A stretch of 59,754 bases of DNA from Gammaproteobacteria bacterium (GTDB taxonomy: Bacteria; Pseudomonadota; Gammaproteobacteria; Pseudomonadales; Pseudohongiellaceae): contig SHZK01000015.1 of NCBI GenBank assembly GCA_009692305.1, positions 1-59,754 of the forward strand. The letters are read 5' to 3'. Shown piece by piece: positions 48,278 through 55,639 of this stretch. Each line of letters opens with the position of its first letter. Position 1 is the first letter of the stretch. The notes beneath the pieces are model-generated. The model was given only the letters and a program-made list of their open reading frames with translations, searched no databases and had not been told where the DNA came from. The position numbers and the translations under genes were made by a program.

Positions 48278-48712
48278 TTGAAAAAACTTAGCGCACTACA
48301 TCACATCAGTATCATCGAATCCCGTGGTACCAACTGTGCCTGGGTAAGAATCAAATATGACGGCAAGAGCTTCCAGCAGTCATTTCCCTTCAGGAAATAT
48401 GGCGGCAAAGCCAAAGCAATCACCGCTGCCAAGGCGAAGCGCGACGTCGAAGGTCGCAAGATCTATGGCAGTAATTGGCCCTTCGCCAAGTTCAGCCCGC
48501 GCAAGATCTCCCCGCTGAATTCATCTGGCGAGATCGGTGTAAGCTATTCCGAAAAGGATCATTCCTGGGTCGCAACCTGGCAGGAAGGCAACGGCGTCAA
48601 GCGCAAACAGAAGAATGCGTACTTTTCCATCAACAAGTATGGTGATGATAAGGCCAAGCAGAAGGCAGTCTCAGCTCGTCGTAGTGCAGTGAAGGCGAAC
48701 CGGATTCAGTAA
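48278..48712 (+). CDS. Protein with two AP2/ERF-like DNA-binding units
   Basis: The 144-residue basic protein contains two related segments. The first is about 8-57 (CAWVRIKYDGKSFQQSFPFR followed by KYGGKAKAITAAKAKRD). The second is about 85-138 (IGVSYSEKDHSWVATWQEGN then YFSINKYGDDKAKQKAVSAR). Both follow the AP2 pattern of a three-strand sheet (W-V-A/R), a [YF]-F-S/R-x-K-Y-G turn and an alanine- and lysine-rich helix. In bacteria such domains occur in phage HNH endonucleases and as arms of integrases. Here no nuclease or recombinase domain is attached. Start is TTG 48278. A GGGGTCAGAGTAAAAT hairpin follows the stop. Function is probably DNA binding. Confidence 0.68.
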   Translation: MKKLSALHHISIIESRGTNCAWVRIKYDGKSFQQSFPFRKYGGKAKAITAAKAKRDVEGRKIYGSNWPFAKFSPRKISPLNSSGEIGVSYSEKDHSWVATWQEGNGVKRKQKNAYFSINKYGDDKAKQKAVSARRSAVKANRIQ

Positions 48713-48788
48713 CACCCATCACATGGTAGCGGCTGCGCGCTGGATTCGGGTTTCTCAATGAGCATTTGTTGAGGGGCCTAAGAAAAAC

Positions 48789-48860
48789 GGGGTCAGAGTA
48801 AAATTACGCTAGCGAATGCAAATCGATTGGCAGTGTCGAGCGTAATTTTACTCTGACCCC
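48789..48860. repeat. GGGGTCAGAGTAAAAT palindrome, copy 1
   Basis: A 22-bp perfect inverted repeat has left arm 48789-48810 (GGGGTCAGAGTAAAATTACG then CT) and right arm 48839-48860, with a 28-base spacer. A run of T follows (48861-48866), so on the + strand it can act as a terminator. It lies between two convergent genes. Confidence 0.9.
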
Positions 48861-48876
48861 TTTTTTAACCCCTTTT

Positions 48877-50190
48877 TTACAGCCCAGCCTGCGGCGCTCC
48901 CCAGATGCGACTGGTGTTGAGCAAATCGGCATAAATCAGATTGGCATCGAAATTCAAACGGTCTACGCCGAACACTTCAAACAAAGCTTCGAAACCGCCC
49001 ACTGCTTCATCGGTATCGTTATCGATTGCATAAACAAGTCTATCCAGCGATTTCGCATCTGACAGCGCCTGCGCCGTGTGCATCAAGCCCGCATCGCGCA
49101 TACCAGTGACAAGCACAACCTGAGTTTCATCACTCGCCGGAAAGGTGGAGAACATGCCGTAGTCACGGAACGGCTCGCCTTGCTCCGGCAGCCCGGCGTC
49201 GCTCGTGTAGTATTCTGCTGTGCGCACATTGAACAACTCATCGTAACTGCGCCCCACTTGCAGTCCAGAACCGGCAAACGTCATCTCCTTCAGTTTATCC
49301 AGAGCGCTGATGTACCCAATATAGACGATATGGTTGCTACGGATTTCGGCAGTGGTGAGATCTGACATCATCGTAATGTTCAGGGGCTTGCCGCTTTCCT
49401 GCAGAATCGGCACGATGCGAGCCAGCGCGTAGGCGCTGCCTTCCGGCATATAGCTTAAATCCAGGTCGAGATAATTTTCCGTATGCGCGATGTCACTGAA
49501 GCGCAAGTTCTCCAGATCGCCGGGAGAATTGACGTTGAACTCACGCACCATTCGCGCCACGTTACCGTTCGCATTCAATTCGCCAAAAATATAATAGTCG
49601 CCCATCACCAGCAGTATCGGTTTTTCGTCGGTTAATACAGTGCTCCAGACAGGATGTGCGGCCGCGAGATGCGCAGCGCTATAATTCTCTTTGTCACTGT
49701 CCCTGAAGAGGTAAATCAGATTCGCTGACAGCAGAATTATCACAACAGCCAGCAGACCCGTAGTCAGGTTAAGCCATTGCGCTCGTGTGCTGGTGCCTGC
49801 CTGCACGCTCAGTGGCGGCGCCAACCGGAGCACCGCTAAGGTGTATTTTCCCTTGAGAATGACGATGCGCTGGGTCGCGCCAGGTTCATGTTGAGCGTAA
49901 TACGCATCGAGCTTCTTGCGCAGTTGATGCACGTATACCCGCACGGTCGAGTCAGACGACACATCGAAATCGACGCCTCGATTCAATGCATCTACTGCCA
50001 GCTCAATCTCTTTTGGTGACCTGTTATCGATAGCACACTGCACGAGAAATTGCAGCAGCCTCGCATAATGCCGCGAGCGTCCCAGCACTCCGCTGTCGAC
50101 GATACGCTTGCAGAGCGCATGCAACTCCGCAGGCGTGAAGGCGTCCTGCGTGTTGCACAATTGTTCAGCTTCGGTGTCGAGTGTGGTCAT
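48877..50190 (-). CDS. Winged-helix DNA-binding protein with a membrane anchor and unknown C-terminal domain
   Basis: The 437-residue protein begins with a helical region (about 15-60) and an OmpR-like winged helix (about 55-120): RSPKEIELAVDALNRGVDFD, then TVRVYVHQLRKKLDAYYAQ. One transmembrane helix follows (about 139-162, TTGLLAVVIILLSANLIYLF). The 270-residue C-terminal part would be periplasmic, in the style of ToxR/CadC one-component regulators. It contains KPILLVMGDYYIFGELNAN and NHIVYIGYISALDKL, and I do not recognise its family. It probably senses an envelope or external signal. It is preceded by the DUF2239 gene on the same strand with a 77-base gap. Confidence 0.75.
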   Translation of the reverse strand: MTTLDTEAEQLCNTQDAFTPAELHALCKRIVDSGVLGRSRHYARLLQFLVQCAIDNRSPKEIELAVDALNRGVDFDVSSDSTVRVYVHQLRKKLDAYYAQHEPGATQRIVILKGKYTLAVLRLAPPLSVQAGTSTRAQWLNLTTGLLAVVIILLSANLIYLFRDSDKENYSAAHLAAAHPVWSTVLTDEKPILLVMGDYYIFGELNANGNVARMVREFNVNSPGDLENLRFSDIAHTENYLDLDLSYMPEGSAYALARIVPILQESGKPLNITMMSDLTTAEIRSNHIVYIGYISALDKLKEMTFAGSGLQVGRSYDELFNVRTAEYYTSDAGLPEQGEPFRDYGMFSTFPASDETQVVLVTGMRDAGLMHTAQALSDAKSLDRLVYAIDNDTDEAVGGFEALFEVFGVDRLNFDANLIYADLLNTSRIWGAPQAGL

Positions 50191-50267
50191 GTCATGTGAG
50201 CAATTTGAAGGAGGCGTCGATTGTATCAGCTTTTAGAGCGAGCGCCCCACGCCATGCGGCCGCGCGC

Positions 50268-50864
50268 TTAGCCAGAGACAAAGGCGTCGCGAGCAAAGTT
50301 GACGGTGCAACGCTTGATATCGGCTGGCCAGGTGCGGATGTGGTGAACGAAGCCTGGCTTGTCGCCGGCATACAGCGACCGCACCGCTTCCTCAAACCCC
50401 TCCAGATTACCGGCCATAGCATAGATAAAGCGATTCGTGCTGTCCTGGGCGCTGCGCACACGATCCTCCGCCACACTGCTCTTGCGCTCGGCATCAATCA
50501 GGCGGCGCAGTGCCGCGGAGGCACCACCGCGCTGCCGATCCAGCCATTCCCAGTGCCGTGGTAACAAGGTCACTTCGCGCCCGACCACGCCTAATTTCGG
50601 GCGCCCGCGGGTCTTGCCTGGGCCATCGCTAATGTCGGTCGTGTTCGTGCTGCCTTTTATACCGCCATAGCGCTGTTCCAGGTAAGCGATATTGGCGCCC
50701 AGCTCGATATCGATTTGCTGGCCATTGTCAGCATTGAAGATCAAAAAATTGGGGGCCTCACCCTGCGCCATTAGCGCTTGCAGGTGTTTGGCCACATCCG
50801 GAACCGGTCCCATACCGAGCAAGGTCTGGCCCCGAAACGCAAGAATAGTATGCAAAGTAGTCAT
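50268..50864 (-). CDS. DUF2239 family protein
   Basis: The 198-residue protein has an N-terminal domain (about 1-70, with ILAFRGQTLLGMGPVPDV) and the typical DUF2239 centre GRPKLGVVGREVTLLPRHWE, followed by RQRGGASAALRRLIDAE. The second half has the look of a small DNA-binding or nucleotidyl-binding helical domain. Function is unknown. Homologues are scattered among proteobacteria and carried as single genes. Confidence 0.85.
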   Translation of the reverse strand: MTTLHTILAFRGQTLLGMGPVPDVAKHLQALMAQGEAPNFLIFNADNGQQIDIELGANIAYLEQRYGGIKGSTNTTDISDGPGKTRGRPKLGVVGREVTLLPRHWEWLDRQRGGASAALRRLIDAERKSSVAEDRVRSAQDSTNRFIYAMAGNLEGFEEAVRSLYAGDKPGFVHHIRTWPADIKRCTVNFARDAFVSG

Positions 50865-50924
50865 TAGGATCGTCTTTAGCCATGTATTTTTACCAATTAT
50901 ACCAGGATATAATTACGTTGGTTA

Positions 50925-52217
50925 CTACTTAACCAATAACGACTTCAGCTTGTCGCTGTGCTGCACCACCCCGTCAGTGACATAGCTCTCATGGTTGCGC
51001 TCGATCGAACGCAGTTCATACAGGTAATTCACCATCGCCCCGCGTGACTGGCTAAGCCCTTTCTTGCTCACATCCGCAGCTACATGCACCTGGTGAATCA
51101 TGGCGCCGTTGCCGAGATGAAAGCGGGCCACGGCATCCGCTGGATACTTGTTACTCTTGGCGAGCACCAGGTAGTTAAAAATCAACCGCTTCAGCAGCTG
51201 CGCCCGCTCCTCAGACAACTCCGCATCATGGCTATGGGCGCGCACTTCCTGTTTCAAGGCATTCAACGCCGCCGGTTCCGCGCCCTTGTCGGCCTGCAAC
51301 CAGGCCTCGAACCCGGGAATCGGAGACAGGGTGACGAATTGCTTAATGGAAGGAAACTCAGCCTGCAGTTCCTGCACCACTTGCTTGATAAGGAAATTAC
51401 CGAAGGAAATGTTCTTCAACCCAGGCTGGCAATTGCTGATGCTGTAAAACGTGGCTGTCGTGAATTCCGGCGATCTGTCATTGTCTGCTATGTGATCGTT
51501 GAGTATGGCCGCGATGGAACCTGGTATGTCCTGACCCAGCGCCACTTCCACAAAGATTAATGGCTCATCGATCAAGGCCGGATGGAAAAACGCAAAAGTA
51601 CGCCTGTTAGGCGGGTCGATGCGACTGCGCAGATCATCCCAGTCCTTGATCTCGTGTACCGCCTCATAGCGAATGATGCGTTCCAGGATCGCGGCGGAGG
51701 TAGACCAGTTAATGGTCTGCAGTACCAGAAATCCGCGCCCGAACCAGGAGCTGAACATACGCACGAAGTCATCATCCACGGCTTTCAATTCGGGATGCGG
51801 CTTCAGCAACTTCAACAAGTCAGCGCGCATGCTCACCAGATCGTGGGTGGCATCCGGGGTCTGATTAAGGCGGCGCAACAGTTCATGCCGCCGCGGTTCG
51901 GTTACGCGCGACAATCGGTTCAGATTGCCGCTGTTAGGTTTTGCCGAATAGGACTTGTGGGCGGCCGCGATCTCTTCCGGATCGGCATTAAAGTGTTGTT
52001 CCAGATTTTCAAAGAAGTCGAGTTTTTCATCAGGCGACAGCGCCCGATAGCGATCGAGCAATTCACGCGCGGTGACTATGGCCGACACTTCACCATTGGT
52101 GCCCATGAGTTTATCCAGCAACTCTTGCATGCCGGGTTTTTCCTTACCGGCGAACAACAGTCCGCGATGCCGACGCACCAAACCACCGAGGAAGTCTTGA
52201 AATCTGCCGAATGCCAC
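50925..52217 (-). CDS. Malonyl-CoA decarboxylase
   Basis: The 430-residue enzyme converts malonyl-CoA to acetyl-CoA and CO2. It has the helical N-terminal domain (about 1-170) and the acetyltransferase-like C-terminal domain (about 175-430). Conserved stretches include FAFFHPALIDEPLIFVEVAL, FYSISNCQPGLKNISFGNFL, and the C-terminal ARFHLGNGAMIHQVHVAADV. No malonyl-CoA synthetase or malonate transporter is adjacent. With the nearby prp genes it suggests odd-chain and short dicarboxylic acid catabolism. Confidence 0.93.
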   Translation of the reverse strand: MAFGRFQDFLGGLVRRHRGLLFAGKEKPGMQELLDKLMGTNGEVSAIVTARELLDRYRALSPDEKLDFFENLEQHFNADPEEIAAAHKSYSAKPNSGNLNRLSRVTEPRRHELLRRLNQTPDATHDLVSMRADLLKLLKPHPELKAVDDDFVRMFSSWFGRGFLVLQTINWSTSAAILERIIRYEAVHEIKDWDDLRSRIDPPNRRTFAFFHPALIDEPLIFVEVALGQDIPGSIAAILNDHIADNDRSPEFTTATFYSISNCQPGLKNISFGNFLIKQVVQELQAEFPSIKQFVTLSPIPGFEAWLQADKGAEPAALNALKQEVRAHSHDAELSEERAQLLKRLIFNYLVLAKSNKYPADAVARFHLGNGAMIHQVHVAADVSKKGLSQSRGAMVNYLYELRSIERNHESYVTDGVVQHSDKLKSLLVK

Positions 52218-52406
52218 TGCGTATCTGCCCTTTTAAGTGAATTGCTCAAGTCTACTTGTTATCGTGCAGGTGATACAGCGACGCCGGAAATGTTGGCGAA
52301 TTTTGCGATCAAGCCGGGATATAGCTGGACTTGGCAGCATTGCAATCATATGATTTTTGGCGATTTGCTCGAAGCCGCAAGCACCCATTTCGTTTTCCCA
52401 TAGTTA

Positions 52407-52439
52407 ATTCATACAATATTCATACAATATTCATACAAG
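52407..52439. repeat. Three tandem 11-bp repeats upstream of the serine hydrolase gene
   Basis: Three units, ATTCATACAAT, ATTCATACAAT and ATTCATACAAG, end 11 bases before ATG 52451. The period is close to one helical turn, so each unit shows the same face of the DNA. Confidence 0.9.
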
Positions 52440-52450
52440 AGAACCACAAC

Positions 52451-53806
52451 ATGAACCCCAGCCGCCAGTCCCACCCGTCCTCATTCAAACTCAGTCTAAT
52501 CGCCATGGGCTTCGCCGCCCTCGCCGCCTGTGATACAGGTCCTGCAGTAATCACCTCGGCGCGACCTCTCAATGACAACGACCAGTCCGGTCCCGCCTTG
52601 CAAATAGTGCAACCGGAGTTGGTGGGTATGGACACAGAACGATTGCATCGCGTGACCCAGGCCATGCAGGAATATGTAGATGCTGGCCAACTCGCTGGCG
52701 TAGTGACGATGGCTGCACGTGATAACAAGATCGTGCACTTCGAAGCGGTCGGACAACGCGACATCGCCGCCGCCGATCCGATGGCAACTGACGACATCTT
52801 CCGCATTTACTCCATGAGCAAACCCATCACCGGCGTGGCCATGATGATCCTGTATGAAGAAGGCAAATTCAAACTGTCCGACCCGGTGGAAAAATACATT
52901 CCCGAATTTGCCAATCTGCAAGTGGCCAATGGTGAGGATGCCAACGGCAACCTCACTACCGAACCACCCGCTCACAAGATGACCATTCGCGAATTGATGA
53001 GCCACACTGGCGGTCTGTCATATGGCCTGTTCTCACAATCCAAAGTCGATGACATGTACAACGATGTAAATTTACTGGACCCCAACTCCACCCTGCAGGA
53101 CATGATCGACAAGCTCGCTGAAATTCCCCTGCGGCAACAACCCGGCTCCCAGTGGCATTACAGTGTATCTGTGGATGTGCAGGGTTACCTGGTGGAGAAA
53201 CTTTCCGGCCAGAAGTTTGGCGACTTCCTGGAAGAACGGATCTTCAAACCTCTGAATATGATTGACACAGATTTCCATGTGCCGGAAGAAAAGGCAGATC
53301 GCCTAGCGCAGGTATATGGTTACGGGCCGGATGGTGCACTTGTCGCACAAGAAGGCTTCGGTGGAGCTAACAACTATCTTGTGGACCAGACATTCGAATC
53401 CGGCGGCGGCGGACTGGTTGGAACCGCAATGGATTATATGCGCTTCGCGCAAATGATCTTGAATGGTGGCGAGCTGGATGGTGTGCGGATTTTGGCACCA
53501 CTCACAGTCGAGATCATGCATCGCAATCAAATGCCGAAGAGCGTGCCTGGAATTGGTTTAGGTGCGAGAGGAACTACGTTTGGACTGGACTTCGCGATTA
53601 TTGAAGATCCGGTGGAAGCAGAGAGCTATTCCAAAGGGGAATTTTACTGGGGCGGCGCTGCAGGAACCTGGTTCTGGATTGATCCGGTAGAAGATTTGGT
53701 ATTTGTCGGGATGATTCAACAGTTTGGCGGAGCGGTCCAGGTACCGGATGTTAGGGGCAAATCAAGGCAGATGGTGTATCAGGCGATTATGGAGCCGAAA
53801 CAATAG
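52451..53806 (+). CDS. Serine hydrolase lipoprotein of the beta-lactamase (class C/EstB) family
   Basis: The 451-residue product has a lipoprotein signal with lipobox LAAC (C27, GFAALAACDT). The catalytic SxxK is S121-M-S-K124 (YSMSKPITGVAMMI), with a tyrosine motif in WHYSVSVDVQGYL (YS[AV]S type) and a C-terminal HxG-like region replaced by WGGAAGTWFWIDP. Such proteins are usually esterases or D-Ala-D-Ala-processing enzymes rather than true beta-lactamases. The frame is open from 52331, but the signal peptide requires ATG 52451. A terminator follows. Confidence 0.9.
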   Translation: MNPSRQSHPSSFKLSLIAMGFAALAACDTGPAVITSARPLNDNDQSGPALQIVQPELVGMDTERLHRVTQAMQEYVDAGQLAGVVTMAARDNKIVHFEAVGQRDIAAADPMATDDIFRIYSMSKPITGVAMMILYEEGKFKLSDPVEKYIPEFANLQVANGEDANGNLTTEPPAHKMTIRELMSHTGGLSYGLFSQSKVDDMYNDVNLLDPNSTLQDMIDKLAEIPLRQQPGSQWHYSVSVDVQGYLVEKLSGQKFGDFLEERIFKPLNMIDTDFHVPEEKADRLAQVYGYGPDGALVAQEGFGGANNYLVDQTFESGGGGLVGTAMDYMRFAQMILNGGELDGVRILAPLTVEIMHRNQMPKSVPGIGLGARGTTFGLDFAIIEDPVEAESYSKGEFYWGGAAGTWFWIDPVEDLVFVGMIQQFGGAVQVPDVRGKSRQMVYQAIMEPKQ

Positions 53807-53825
53807 TCGAATTGGATTTACCGGG

Positions 53826-53867
53826 TTGCACAACTCACCATAGCAAGCGAGTTGTGCAATAAATTTT
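53826..53867 (+). terminator. Terminator after the serine hydrolase gene
   Basis: A perfect 11-bp stem, TTGCACAACTC (53826-53836) and GAGTTGTGCAA (53849-53859), with a 12-base loop is followed by TAAATTTTT. It lies 20 bases after the stop. Confidence 0.75.
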
Positions 53868-53963
53868 TCCAATCAGGGCAATAATGTCAAAAACCAATCC
53901 GGCACAGTCAATCTAGCTTCCGAGTTGGTGCAGTCCCGAAACCGGCACTACTCAATTTTAGCT

Positions 53964-54518
53964 CTACCCTAACGTTATTTGCTCTTCCCGCTTGCGCAAG
54001 TACCATAACGCCAAACCTACGCCCGCCAGCACACCCACACCATCAGCCAGCCAATCCCCCAAGGTAGCACTCCGCCCTGGCACGTAGCGCTGTATCAATT
54101 CGGTTACACCGCCATACAGAGTTAGCATCACGCATACCCACAACCAGCGTTCTCTGAACATAGTCCATCCGCGGACAAATAACGCGGCGCATAACGCAAA
54201 TAGCGAGGCATGCACCAACTTGTGAAAAGGAATATCAGCTGAGGCCAGACTTGATGAAGGCCAAGGCCACCAAAGTTGCAGCCAGGATTGAATGGCTTCG
54301 ATCCAGTGGCCTGGTACGGAGAGTATAAGGAGGATGGTGATGAAGCTGGCTAGAGCCAGGAGACGATAGCGGCTGGTGCGGAGCTGTGGGTCTTTTGTCC
54401 GAATAAACTTTACAACTTTAATAGGGACAGATTTATTTTCCTGCAAATCAGGAAGATCAAGTAAATCTGACCCTCTTGATTTGCTTGACGTAGCGCGCAG
54501 ATTGAGCAGCTCCTTCAA
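53964..54518 (-). CDS. VanZ-like membrane protein
   Basis: The 184-residue product has four hydrophobic segments (about 53-70, 103-115, 122-140 and 158-174) and the VanZ-type stretches DIPFHKLVHASLFALCAALF and YGGVTELIQRYVPGRSATLG, followed by DWLADGVGVLAG. The first 40 residues (TSSKSRGSDLLDLPDLQENK region) are encoded by a degenerate palindrome (54424-54473) and are probably not ancestral. The frame starts at TTG 54518 with no ribosome site before it, so the true start is uncertain. Function of VanZ-like proteins outside vancomycin clusters is unknown. Confidence 0.75.
   Translation of the reverse strand: MKELLNLRATSSKSRGSDLLDLPDLQENKSVPIKVVKFIRTKDPQLRTSRYRLLALASFITILLILSVPGHWIEAIQSWLQLWWPWPSSSLASADIPFHKLVHASLFALCAALFVRGWTMFRERWLWVCVMLTLYGGVTELIQRYVPGRSATLGDWLADGVGVLAGVGLALWYLRKREEQITLG
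54424..54473. repeat. Degenerate palindrome inside the start of the VanZ-like gene
   Basis: The left arm reads GGGACAGATTTA (from 54424) and the right arm TAAATCTGACCCT (to about 54474). This matches the TCAGATTTA variant of the palindrome family seen intact at 59679-59729. Confidence 0.6.
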
Positions 54519-54604
54519 TTAGTGAAGAGAGGTAACAATGTCTGAAGCTGTCAACTGTCTTTTTGCAAAGCCCGCACAATCTGACTTACAGCAATTTCCG
54601 GTGC

Positions 54605-54724
54605 AAACAACCGGTTATATTCGACGGCCGTAATTTGTATGAGCCTTCCAAACTGGCAGAGATGGGTTTTCACTACTACGCTATCGGTAGAGGGGCGTCG
54701 GTCAAGCGGGCACAACAAGCTTAG
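54605..54724 (+). pseudogene. C-terminal remnant of UDP-glucose 6-dehydrogenase
   Basis: The + strand encodes KQPVIFDGRNLYEPSK, then LAEMGFHYYAIGRG and a short tail to TAG at 54722. VIFDGRNxYxP and GFxYYxIGR are hallmarks of the extreme C terminus of UDP-glucose/GDP-mannose dehydrogenases. Upstream of 54605 the frame no longer resembles the enzyme, so only about 39 residues survive. The remainder (about 350 residues) has been deleted, apparently replaced by the VanZ-like gene side. Confidence 0.75.
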
Positions 54725-54819
54725 GAACGGACAAATCTGGTATCTGGGTTGCTTACCAGAACCAGCGCCCGGATTCAAAGCCTAGCTATTCTAACCTGCT
54801 GTACATCCAAAGTGACTTT

Positions 54820-54893
54820 TTGTTGACAATACTCTTGAGCTAGACAGTATAAGCCTGCAGAATAGCCGCCTGTCTCACGCTATTGTTGACAAT
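54820..54893 (+). promoter_or_regulatory. Promoter and paired operator of the prpR-like gene
   Basis: TTGTTGACAA occurs twice (54820-54829 and 54883-54892), 63 bases apart. The second is part of a 12-bp palindrome ATTGTTGACAAT (54882-54893). Such TTGT-N2-ACAA sites fit operators of FCD-type GntR regulators. The first copy supplies a -35-like TTGACA (54823-54828) with a TATAAG -10 candidate at 54848-54853, a long 19-base spacer. The second copy lies just before the ATG at 54902. Confidence 0.55.
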
Positions 54894-54901
54894 ATTGCAC
54901 T

Positions 54902-55573
54902 ATGGACGCCGAAACCCTCCCTCGAACCAGCACCCTCGCCGACTCCGTCTTCGATCAGCTGCGCACGGCCATCGTCAAAGGCGAACTGGCCCCCGGCTCC
55001 AAGGTCAACGAACCCCAACTCAGCAAGCAATACGGTATTAGCCGCGGTCCGCTGCGTGAAGCGATTCGACGTCTGGAAGGCTGCAAGCTGGTGGAGATCA
55101 AGCCCAATCTCGGGGCTAAGGTTGTTTCTCTGAATAAGGAACAAGCTATTGAAATATATGAGATTAGACAGTCGTTAGAAGGACTGGCCTGTCGCCTTGC
55201 GGCAGCGCGAATGACAGCAGCTGATTGCCAACATCTGCGCGAGCTGCTGGCCAAACACGAGCAGCAGATTGAGTCGGAAAACTACCAACTGTACTACCAG
55301 AAAGAAGGCCACCTGGACTTTCACTATCTGATTGTCCAACTCAGCGGAAATACTCGTCTTTTCAACCTGTTATGTGGTGAGCTCTATCACCTGTTGCGGC
55401 TCTATCGGGTGCAGACCAGCAGCGAACCGTCGCGCCCGGTGCAGGCCTTCAAGGAACATCACCAGATTGTGGATGCGCTGGAAGCGGGTGATGGCGAACT
55501 GGCGGATCTGTTGATGCGCCGCCATATTGGCAGCGCGAAGCAAACATTGATTAATCAATTGAATCAGACATAA
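54902..55573 (+). CDS. GntR-family (FCD) regulator of the prp cluster
   Basis: The 223-residue regulator has an N-terminal winged helix (about 13-78, LADSVFDQLRTAIVKGELAP and SKQYGISRGPLREAIRRLEG) and an FCD ligand-binding domain (about 88-215) with EIYEIRQSLEGLACRLAAAR, HLDFHYLIVQLSGN and FKEHHQIVDALEAGD. The FCD metal ligands are the usual Asp/His set. It directly precedes prpB, so it probably responds to propionate-derived metabolites such as 2-methylcitrate. No Shine-Dalgarno is visible before ATG 54902, which starts close to an operator-like site. Its stop codon starts a perfect palindrome. Confidence 0.88.
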   Translation: MDAETLPRTSTLADSVFDQLRTAIVKGELAPGSKVNEPQLSKQYGISRGPLREAIRRLEGCKLVEIKPNLGAKVVSLNKEQAIEIYEIRQSLEGLACRLAAARMTAADCQHLRELLAKHEQQIESENYQLYYQKEGHLDFHYLIVQLSGNTRLFNLLCGELYHLLRLYRVQTSSEPSRPVQAFKEHHQIVDALEAGDGELADLLMRRHIGSAKQTLINQLNQT

Positions 55574-55624
55574 ATGGGGTCAGAGTAAAAATACAGTACT
55601 GTATTTTTACTCTGACCCCATTTA
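55571..55624. repeat. Perfect 54-bp palindrome between the gntR-type gene and prpB (GGGGTCAGAGTAAAAT family, copy 2)
   Basis: Two 27-base arms meet with no spacer: TAAATGGGGTCAGAGTAAAA plus ATACAGT, and its exact complement. The left end is the TAA stop of the regulator gene. The right end is 15 bases before the prpB ATG. In mRNA it would form a very long hairpin. Confidence 0.95.
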
Positions 55625-55639
55625 TTAAGGAATTTAGCT

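Noticed and set aside
51582..52403. Rightward open frame of 273 codons
   Set aside because: It is antisense to malonyl-CoA decarboxylase, whose motifs are clear; the composition is that of a shadow frame.
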